Shown here piece after piece: positions 8,001 through 13,265 of a DNA stretch of 13,265 nt. The notes under the pieces were generated by a model. The model saw only the letters and a program-made list of their open reading frames with translations. It made no database searches and was not told the DNA's origin. Every line of letters starts with the position of its first letter. Position 1 is the first letter of the stretch. The translations under genes were made by a program, and so were the position numbers. Origin of the DNA: Anaerolineaceae bacterium. Lineage in GTDB: Bacteria; Chloroflexota; Anaerolineae; Anaerolineales; Villigracilaceae. The stretch spans positions 1 through 13,265 of the forward strand of contig BQMV01000022.1 of assembly GCA_022181005.1 (NCBI GenBank), given 5' to 3'.

Positions 8001-8691
8001 TGGAGTTGTACCAGTCGGCGCTTTCAGCAACGTCGGTCTGTTCGCCCCACACTTCGGGGCTGGCTGGCGGCAGGTCGCTGTACCAATCGTAGAAGCTCAT
8101 GCTTACGCCGCCCATCAATTGCAGGAATCGGCTTCCGCCTGCGTAACTTAGCATAGACATGGCGGGAATCGGCGAAAAGCCAATAACGCGGTCGGGACCG
8201 TATTTTTTGATCGTGTAGATCGTCGAAGCGGAGATCATCTCTAGCGCCTCATCCCACCGCACACGGCGAAACCCGCCTTTGCCGCGCGCTTGATGAAAGG
8301 ATTTACGAGCGGCTGGATCGTCCATAATGCTCGCCCAGGCGGCTACAGGGTCTTTATGCGTCTCTTTAGCTTTCTGCCATAAATCGAACAGCACGCCGCG
8401 CATGTACGGATATTTAACGCGGATCGGGCTGTATTGATACCATGAGAATGAAATCCCACGCTGGCAACCGCGCGGCTCATACGGGGGGATGCCGGGCTGC
8501 AAAGACGGATAATCTGTCGCCTGCAGCTCCCAGGTCACAATGCCGTCTTTGACGTAGATCATCCACGAGCAGCTGCCTGTGCAGTTTACGCCGTGCGTAC
8601 TGCGCACCACGCGATCGTGCTGCCAACGGTTGCGATAAAACTCTTCCCACTGACGGGCTTGCGGGTTCGAAATCTCCTCGATCCAATTCAT
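5056..8691 (-). CDS. narG: Respiratory nitrate reductase alpha subunit (NarG), operon A
   Basis: NarG is the molybdenum-bisMGD catalytic subunit that reduces nitrate to nitrite. This copy is complete at 1211 residues, close to usual family length. Near the N-terminus it has the FS0 cluster ligands His33, Cys37, Cys41 (STHGVNCTGSCSW) and Cys76 (RGCQRG). Asp206 in YSDLPPASP corresponds to the Mo-ligand Asp222 of E. coli NarG; the constant offset of 16 from His49 supports this. GEQTDVAESADWYNS follows, and near the C-terminus are AGGHNS and FNYWGP. I see no twin-arginine signal, so the catalytic site is predicted to be cytoplasmic. The ATG overlaps the cytochrome gene stop as ATGA, with AAAAGGAG upstream. 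The same family includes nitrite oxidoreductases of the NarG type, so reaction direction cannot be proven from sequence alone. Confidence 0.97.
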   Translation of the reverse strand: MNWIEEISNPQARQWEEFYRNRWQHDRVVRSTHGVNCTGSCSWMIYVKDGIVTWELQATDYPSLQPGIPPYEPRGCQRGISFSWYQYSPIRVKYPYMRGVLFDLWQKAKETHKDPVAAWASIMDDPAARKSFHQARGKGGFRRVRWDEALEMISASTIYTIKKYGPDRVIGFSPIPAMSMLSYAGGSRFLQLMGGVSMSFYDWYSDLPPASPEVWGEQTDVAESADWYNSKFIASVGSNMSMTRTPDVHFAAEARHNGTKLVVFAPDFSQVAKYADWWVPVHAGQDGAFWMAVNHVIMNEFHYQNPTPFFLDYLRQYSDAPFLVELNSVDGTYVPGRMIRAAQVERTKDVENGEWKFLVWDELSAAPRMPQGTLGFRWQTKKGQWNLEPKDGLDGSEIRSQLTFFGDSKDELSVSFAEFGEGKTFRRNIPVRYIETTNGKIPVATIYDLLMAQYGVGRGLAGDYPADYDDENLSYTPAWQERYTGIDRQTVIQFAREWATTALKTEGKCTIIIGAGVNHWYHNNLIYRACIGALMLTGCVGRNGGGLNHYVGQEKLAPTAPWASIAFALDWQKPPRQMNSPSFHYVNTDQWRYERAFADSQPVPRPEGEIHHREMAQEHTLDAQIRAVRMGWLPSYPQFNVSSLEIVKKAEAAGAKSDAEIKQWIVERLKSGELKFAVQDPDAPENWPRLWFIWRGNALNASAKGQEYFFKHYLGTHHQVIAEEVDKSHFHEAVYRDKAPEGKLDLVVDINFRMDTSALYSDIVLPAASWYEKDDLNTTDMHSYIHPLTMAVPPSWESKSDWDIFKILAEKVGELAEAHLPEPVRDLVAMPLLHDTPAEMAQPNIRDWGRGECEPIPGVTMPNFVMVERDYVNLGKRFVSYGPKAQKEGLAIHGIHWKIDDFYQQLVDSRPTTSWNGQTYPSLALARDAANVILHLAPETNGEAAYRAFEAEEERMGLKLTDLAEPTRASRLTFTEIVRQPRRLLNSPIWSGIVTDGRPYSAYTLNVERLVPWRTLTGRQHFYLDHEGYLAHGEHLPTYKPRPDHIVFGDLDQSRREGKTIQLNYLTPHAKWHIHSNYFDNDRMLTLSRGLEPLWISEQDAKEIGIVDNDWVEAYNDHGTTVTRAIVSARIPSGICIVYHAPERTISVPKSPMRGNKRAGGHNSPTRIRLKSMLMAGGYGQFTYGFNYWGPTGVNRDTFILVRKLPGEPEF

Positions 8692-9251
8692 CTCAACTCC
8701 TTTTCCGCTTTCTCAACCATGATGCGACGCACGCTTCGCAAGCGATGACGATACACAATTCCCAGCGCCAGCGCCGTGCCGAGCGTCCCTGCCACGCTGA
8801 TGGCGAATACTAACCATTCTTTATTCGTCTCGCGCTCTCCCACAGACGCTTTCATAAACGCAAGTAAATCTGCTTGTTCTTGCGGCGTAAGCGGGTCGTC
8901 TCGATAGATCGGCAACATCACGGGCGAGATGACGATTCCGGTATTCGACAAAACGCTGATGATATCGTCGTCAGTTTTTTCAGTCGTTACATTCGTCAAA
9001 TTCGGACCGAGCGCGCCGCCGCCTAAGATTCCGTTATCCCCCACGCTGTGACATCCCATGCAAGGCGGTCCTTCATTCTCAAAGTGAGCGTAGCCCATGA
9101 ACAATTGCCGCCCATGTTCGGCATTTCCTAACGAAACTTCTTTCACAGAGGCGGCTCGAGGAGATTCGTTCGGCGCGCCTTCGCAACCAGCCAACGCCGC
9201 TGCAAGAAAAAGGACAAGCAACAATTGTCTTATTTCGCTTTTATGTTTCAT
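8688..9251 (-). CDS. Monoheme c-type cytochrome lipoprotein with C-terminal membrane anchor (NarC-like position)
   Basis: The 187-residue protein, counted from the ATG at 9249-9251, has a signal peptide ending in a lipobox (ALAGC, Cys23). A class I cytochrome c domain follows, with one heme site CMGCH (Cys64, Cys67, His68) and a likely axial Met112 in SPVMLPIY. The typical C-terminal helix PQEQADLLAFM comes next, then a membrane helix at about 145-162 and a basic tail. It should carry one heme on the outer face of the membrane, tethered at both ends. It lies directly before narG with a 4-base ATGA overlap. Thermus nar operons also place a cytochrome gene (narC) ahead of narG, so an electron-transfer partner role is inferred. 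The frame can also open at a TTG at 9261-9263, but AGGAG is one base from it. Confidence 0.9.
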   Translation of the reverse strand: MKHKSEIRQLLLVLFLAAALAGCEGAPNESPRAASVKEVSLGNAEHGRQLFMGYAHFENEGPPCMGCHSVGDNGILGGGALGPNLTNVTTEKTDDDIISVLSNTGIVISPVMLPIYRDDPLTPQEQADLLAFMKASVGERETNKEWLVFAISVAGTLGTALALGIVYRHRLRSVRRIMVEKAEKELR

Positions 9252-9264
9252 AACGGTATGCAAA

Positions 9265-9269
9265 CTCCT
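9265..9269 (-). promoter_or_regulatory. Ribosome binding site for the cytochrome gene
   Basis: AGGAG on the minus strand lies 13 bases before the ATG at 9249-9251 and one base before an in-frame TTG at 9261-9263. The TTG is too close to use this site. The ATG spacing is long but workable, which makes the start at 9251 the best choice. Confidence 0.45.
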
Positions 9270-9285
9270 ACTTCGTCATAGTCCA

Positions 9286-9645
9286 TTAAGTTGAGCGGGC
9301 GCACGCGTGAATCGCTTCAAGCAAGTCTTCGCCGCGAGCAGGCAGCGTTCGCGTGGAAAAGAGGCGGAAAATATTTTCATTCAGCGCGGCGTAAATAACG
9401 GATATTTCTAAACAGCGCTCCATGATAGATTTCGTCAATTGCGCGGCATACTCATTTCGCGCGTTCTCATCGGCGATCACAATCACAGATGGACGTTCCT
9501 CAATCGCGCGTTCGCAAAGATTTAAGCCTTCCAGATCCCAGGGACCGATCAACTCGACTTCTTTTTCCGCGCGCAATAACATCTCCAGGCTTTCGCCAAA
9601 GAGGTGAGGAGAGGAGATTAATAGGATGCGTGGTTTTGAAGTCAT
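9286..9645 (-). CDS. Stand-alone receiver-like (CheY-fold) small protein, degenerate
   Basis: This 119-residue protein looks like a single response-regulator receiver domain without an output domain. PRILLISSPHLFGESLEMLL resembles beta1-alpha1 of NarL-type receivers, and RPSVIVIADEN resembles beta3 with Asp59 near the usual phosphorylation site. The acidic pair normally found after beta1 is replaced by SSPH, and I cannot find the conserved Lys near the end, so phosphorylation is doubtful. The C-terminal part (NIFRLFSTRTLPARGEDLLEAI) does not match a DNA-binding domain. It is the first gene of operon A, 34 bases before the cytochrome start, and no clear ribosome site precedes its ATG, so leaderless translation is possible. 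A sensory or regulatory role for the operon is only an inference from fold and position. Confidence 0.7.
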   Translation of the reverse strand: MTSKPRILLISSPHLFGESLEMLLRAEKEVELIGPWDLEGLNLCERAIEERPSVIVIADENARNEYAAQLTKSIMERCLEISVIYAALNENIFRLFSTRTLPARGEDLLEAIHACARST

Positions 9646-9655
9646 GATTGCGGCG

Positions 9656-9679
9656 CTTTGAACGGCAATTTCCTCAAAG
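9656..9679. promoter_or_regulatory. Inverted repeat upstream of operon A, possible operator
   Basis: CTTTGA and TCAAAG form a perfect 6-base inverted repeat with a 12-base spacer, 11-34 bases before the first ATG of operon A. The half sites resemble TTGA/TCAA of CRP/FNR-family sites, but the spacing is 6 bases longer than in FNR sites. GCAATT also repeats at 9665 and 9686, 21 bases apart. No confident -35/-10 pair was found. Confidence 0.3.
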
Positions 9680-9732
9680 ATATTCGCAATTGAGAAGTAA
9701 TTCCATCCCCCGTCATCCTGCTTTTAGGATGA

Positions 9733-9761
9733 AAAAAGAGCGATGCTAAATCGCTCTTTTT
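9733..9761 (-). terminator. Intrinsic terminator of nar operon B
   Basis: A perfect 12-bp stem (AAAAAGAGCGAT and its complement) with a 5-base loop ends in a T run on the minus strand. It starts 9 bases after the stop codon of the last gene of operon B (9771). Because A runs flank the stem on both strands it could also work in the opposite direction. It separates operon B from the operon A promoter region. Confidence 0.88.
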
Positions 9762-9770
9762 CTAAAAGAA

Positions 9771-10028
9771 CTAATTCTTTTTCCGCCTATTCGCTACAGG
9801 CGCAAGCGTCACAGCGCCGAACTCTTCATACTTGCCCACGCGCTCCCAATCGGACGAGGTGAACGATTCCAGTTTGCGGAGAGTCTCGGCGCCATGCGGA
9901 AGAGGACCTGCTTCTCCTTCTGGAAGTGACCACGCGCGATCTGGATCATCTGCCAGCGTCTGTTCGATATGCCCGATCATCGCGTGGAATACGCCATGTT
10001 CGCCGAGAAACGCGTCGGTGATAAACAC
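9771..10028 (-). CDS. Short protein with hemerythrin-like N-terminus, probably truncated
   Basis: The 85-residue protein starts at GTG (10026-10028), 14 bases after the narI stop, with AGGAG 4 bases before it; the longer open frame upstream lies inside narI in another frame and is not used. Residues 1-20 (FITDAFLGEHGVFHAMIGHIEQ) look like the first helix of a hemerythrin-type cation-binding domain, where His in the EH motif is a metal ligand. The remaining 60 residues are Pro/Gly-rich and then polar, and do not show the further helices with His/Glu ligands of a 130-180-residue hemerythrin domain. It may therefore be a deletion remnant or a distinct small protein. Hemerythrins that bind oxygen or nitric oxide often accompany nitrate respiration. 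The function here is not established. Confidence 0.6.
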   Translation of the reverse strand: MFITDAFLGEHGVFHAMIGHIEQTLADDPDRAWSLPEGEAGPLPHGAETLRKLESFTSSDWERVGKYEEFGAVTLAPVANRRKKN

Positions 10029-10032
10029 ACTA

Positions 10033-10037
10033 CTCCT
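10033..10037 (-). promoter_or_regulatory. Ribosome binding site supporting a GTG start of the hemerythrin-like gene
   Basis: AGGAG on the minus strand lies 4 bases before GTG at 10026-10028 and just after the narI stop at 10043-10045. It supports translation of a short gene coupled to narI. Confidence 0.55.
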
Positions 10038-10042
10038 GCGCC

Positions 10043-10717
10043 TTAATTCATGCGCGAGCGATTCCAAATCACCACTTGATGTTCGCGCCACAAATACGAG
10101 ATGGGGTATACCAATACATGCACAAGCCGCGTAAACGGCAGGAGCAGGATGATCGTGAAACCGTTGATAAAATGGAATTTGACCCAAAACGGCAGGGCGG
10201 CGACCGACGCGGTATTGGGTTGGAATTTGAGGAGCGAGATCAGCCACGGCACAGCGGTATGCAGGTACCAATCCGAACCCCAGCGATAGTAATACGCCAC
10301 CCAAAAACCAAGCCCCACTTGAAGCAAAAGAACAGCCAACAGAAGCCAGTCCAACTCAGACGTAACCGCGTGAGCGCGGGCATCTGCCATGCGGCGATAA
10401 AACAGCAGAACCAACCCGACCGTCGCCATCAACGCCAGCGAAAGCCCGATCACCTCCAGGATGTACAGGCGCGTCTGGTTCGCCGTAAACAACCCCCACA
10501 CGCCGGGGAACATCAGCGCCGTGATGTGTCCCAGCAACACGATGATCACGCCGTAATGCCACGGCACCGAGCCAAAGAACAGTTTGCGATTTTCGAGGAA
10601 CTGCGACGACTGACTCGAAACCGAATAGGGATCGAACCAAAACCGATAGATCGTCACGGCGATCGCAATGGCGACCGCCGCGTAAGGAAAGCCGATGAAC
10701 AGGGCATTATCAAACAT
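10043..10717 (-). CDS. narI: Respiratory nitrate reductase gamma subunit (NarI), operon B
   Basis: This is the second NarI, 224 residues with about five membrane helices, the diheme b quinol-oxidising anchor of a second nitrate reductase. The heme ligands are His54 and His64 (WHYGV...LGHITAL) and His182 and His200 (VKFHFING...TRLVH), at exactly the same positions as in the operon A copy. The flanks of these histidines and the motifs YRWG.DWYLHTAVPW and FQPN are shared. The ATG has AAAGGAG 6 bases upstream and lies 40 bases after the narJ stop. A short hemerythrin-like gene follows after 14 bases, in place of the TDT transporter that follows the operon A narI. The two NarI proteins differ at many positions, so the duplication is not recent. 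Confidence 0.96.
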   Translation of the reverse strand: MFDNALFIGFPYAAVAIAIAVTIYRFWFDPYSVSSQSSQFLENRKLFFGSVPWHYGVIIVLLGHITALMFPGVWGLFTANQTRLYILEVIGLSLALMATVGLVLLFYRRMADARAHAVTSELDWLLLAVLLLQVGLGFWVAYYYRWGSDWYLHTAVPWLISLLKFQPNTASVAALPFWVKFHFINGFTIILLLPFTRLVHVLVYPISYLWREHQVVIWNRSRMN

Positions 10718-10757
10718 GGGTTGCTCCTTTTGCGGGGATTCTCCAGCCGCGCTTCGT

Positions 10758-11372
10758 TTAAGCGGAAGATTCCAACACGTTCAACACTTGAAACTGATTC
10801 TGTAGGATAAGGCGCAGCGCCTCCAACACGCCGTGGAAGGGAGTGCGCTTGTTCGACTCCGCCTCCGTTTTGGGCGCTTCGGCGTCTTCGTCCTGGTCGA
10901 AGCCCTCCGATTTGGCGCGGCCCGTCATCCTGTCTAACACCGGAAGGAACGCGTCGCGGGCGATCTCCTCCGCCTGCGTGTTGTCTTTCGTCATGGCAAG
11001 GAAGTGCAGGATCACAGCGAGATGATCGGGCAATTCAGTATCCGAGAAAGTAAAGCCAGCCGCGTGGTAACGTTGTTTGAGTTCCACCAAAAACGCGCTG
11101 CGTTTGTACGTCTCGCCGAAGAGGTGATAGCCCACATACGGATGACAAGCCGCGTCGAGATCGAACGTGCCGGTATACACTTCCTCGAGTCGGCCAGGCG
11201 AAAGAGACTCGGCGTACCCATGAAAGTCCTTCAATAGCGCGGCGGCTTCGGGGTTTTCATCCGCGAGCAAGCCCTGCGCTGTGAGCGCGGCTTGCAGCGT
11301 GCCGCCCGCGGGGTATTCCAACATGCGCGCAAAGCATTGATATATGTTTTGCATCTCGGTTTCTGTGTACAT
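10758..11372 (-). CDS. narJ: Nitrate reductase assembly chaperone NarJ (delta subunit), operon B
   Basis: This TorD-type chaperone is 204 residues from the ATG at 11370-11372. It has FARMLEYP near the N-terminus, HPYVGYHLFGETYKRSAFL in the middle and LPDHLAVILHFLAM after it, matching the operon A NarJ. It should assemble NarGH of operon B. Near the C-terminus it has an extra charged linker (DEDAEAPKTEAESNKRT) that the other copy lacks. The open frame reaches back 5 codons to a TTG, but GGGAG 8 bases before the ATG decides for the shorter form. It is followed by narI after 40 bases. The gap to narH upstream is 115 bases and holds a long imperfect inverted repeat, unlike the 2-base gap in operon A. 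Confidence 0.94.
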   Translation of the reverse strand: MYTETEMQNIYQCFARMLEYPAGGTLQAALTAQGLLADENPEAAALLKDFHGYAESLSPGRLEEVYTGTFDLDAACHPYVGYHLFGETYKRSAFLVELKQRYHAAGFTFSDTELPDHLAVILHFLAMTKDNTQAEEIARDAFLPVLDRMTGRAKSEGFDQDEDAEAPKTEAESNKRTPFHGVLEALRLILQNQFQVLNVLESSA

Positions 11373-11392
11373 AAGCGAGGCTCCCAATCTTT

Positions 11393-11478
11393 TTAACCAC
11401 CAAGGACACGAAGCGCACTAAGGGAAAGAAAAAAAGATTTCCTTTGTGTACCTTTGTGACCTTCGTGTTTAATGGTTT
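11393..11478. repeat. Long imperfect inverted repeat between narH and narJ (operon B)
   Basis: The left arm (AACCACCAAGGACACGAAG...CTAAGGGAAA) and right arm (TTTCCTTTGTG...CCTTCGTGTTTAATGGTT) are imperfectly complementary over more than 30 bases around an A-rich centre. The right arm contains a second CCTTTGTG-type unit, so the arms look built from a short CAAGGACACGAAG-like unit. It is non-coding and ends about 20 bases before the narJ ATG on the coding strand. This fits an interspersed hairpin repeat or miniature element. Confidence 0.75.
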
Positions 11479-11487
11479 TACATTTCA

Positions 11488-13005
<1,518 letters not shown>

Positions 13006-13012
13006 AGATTTG

Positions 13013-13019
13013 CTCCTTT
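13013..13019 (-). promoter_or_regulatory. Ribosome binding site deciding the operon B narH start
   Basis: AAAGGAG on the minus strand lies 7 bases before the ATG at 13003-13005. This fixes the start at 13005 and excludes the longer open frame to 13056. Confidence 0.7.
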
Positions 13020-13024
13020 GAGTC

Positions 13025-13073
13025 GTACCGCAAAATTTACCTTGCACATCTCGCAAAGTGAACTTTGCAGTAC
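13025..13073. repeat. Nested hairpin repeat between narG and narH (operon B)
   Basis: The outer arms GTACCGCAAAATT (13025-13037) and AACTTTGCAGTAC (13061-13073) pair at 11 of 13 positions. Inside lie ACCTTGC and GCAAAGT, which pair at 6 of 7 positions. GCAAAGT also forms a local palindrome with ACTTTGC at 13062-13068. The whole 49 bases can fold into one long hairpin or two smaller ones. It is non-coding and sits in the 75-base gap between narG and narH. Confidence 0.7.
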
Positions 13074-13080
13074 TGAATGT

Positions 13081-13265
13081 TTACCATTCCAATTTTTCCA
13101 TCTTCCGCACCACGCAGTAGGTATCGCGCGTGAATACGCCGATGGGTCCCCAATAGTTGAACGAGTAGGTGAACTGGGCGTAGCCGCCAGCCAACTGCAC
13201 GGGGTTGATGCGCGTGCGCGTCAGGCTGTTGTGACCGCCCGCGCGGTTTCCGTTGCGGGTCTGCG
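13081..13265 (-). CDS. narG: Respiratory nitrate reductase alpha subunit (NarG), operon B, C-terminal end only
   Basis: The frame runs from the window edge to TAA at 13081-13083 and gives about 60 residues. They contain RAGGHNSLTRTRI, LAGGYAQFTYSFNYWGP and RDTYCVVRK, which align with the last 60 residues of the operon A NarG (RAGGHNSPTRIRL, MAGGYGQFTYGFNYWGP, RDTFILVRK). This identifies the 3' end of a second narG. The start, cofactor ligands and any upstream cytochrome gene are outside the window. narH follows after a 75-base gap with a hairpin repeat. Confidence 0.93.
   Translation of the reverse strand, partial: QTRNGNRAGGHNSLTRTRINPVQLAGGYAQFTYSFNYWGPIGVFTRDTYCVVRKMEKLEW

Noticed and set aside
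5056..8691. Calling operon A a nitrite oxidoreductase
   Set aside because: The cytochrome neighbour permits it, but all visible residues are equally those of nitrate reductases and no residue I can see separates the two.
9656..9679. FNR-type site before operon A
   Set aside because: FNR sites have TTGA and TCAA separated by 6 bases; here the spacer is 12, so the match is not acceptable.
10029..10304. Upstream extension of the hemerythrin-like frame to 177 residues
   Set aside because: The extra 92 residues lie inside narI in another frame and look like a shadow; GTG at 10028 with AGGAG explains the real start.
10076..10810. 244-codon plus-strand open frame opposite narI and the end of narJ
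   Set aside because: It is antisense to two well-supported genes, its translation is low-complexity and very basic, and no family is recognisable.

Overview
The window looks like part of a Chloroflexi (probably Anaerolineae-type) chromosome. This is inferred from tandem surface lipoproteins with NBR1-type Ig-like domains, a NarGHJI-type reductase served by a lipid-anchored c-type cytochrome, and short palindromic repeats scattered between genes. The lineage is an inference from gene style only; no rRNA or other marker is present.

Layout. At the left edge, two plus-strand genes encode NBR1-Ig-like proteins; the first is cut by the window edge and the second is a lipoprotein. They converge on a hairpin at about 1093-1120. 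Everything else is on the minus strand and forms two tandem, diverged respiratory nitrate reductase operons read right to left. Operon A (9645 to 1132) reads: receiver-like small protein, c-type cytochrome lipoprotein, narG, narH, narJ, narI, then a TDT/TehA-SLAC1-type membrane transporter. Operon B begins outside the window and reads: 3' end of narG, narH, narJ, narI, a short gene with a hemerythrin-like N-terminus, then a strong intrinsic terminator at 9733-9761. The 9646-9732 gap between that terminator and operon A is the likely promoter region of operon A.

How the genes work together. NarG (molybdenum-bisMGD catalytic subunit, with one FeS cluster), NarH (four FeS clusters) and NarI (diheme b membrane anchor) should form the membrane-bound quinol:nitrate oxidoreductase; NarJ is the assembly chaperone. 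All the expected cluster and heme ligands that can be checked are present in operon A, and also in NarH and NarI of operon B. No Tat signal is seen on NarG, so its active site is predicted to face the cytoplasm. The cytochrome lipoprotein at the head of operon A could be an additional electron donor or acceptor on the outer face. The TDT-family protein at its end could move nitrate or nitrite, as no NarK is present here.

The rest of the interest lies in the accessory genes (degenerate stand-alone receiver, cytochrome lipoprotein with a second membrane anchor, truncated hemerythrin-like protein) and in palindromic elements placed at different intercistronic junctions of the two operons. I see no evidence for a wholly new system; most of the window is recognisable nitrate respiration. 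No gene-free stretch exceeds about 125 bases.
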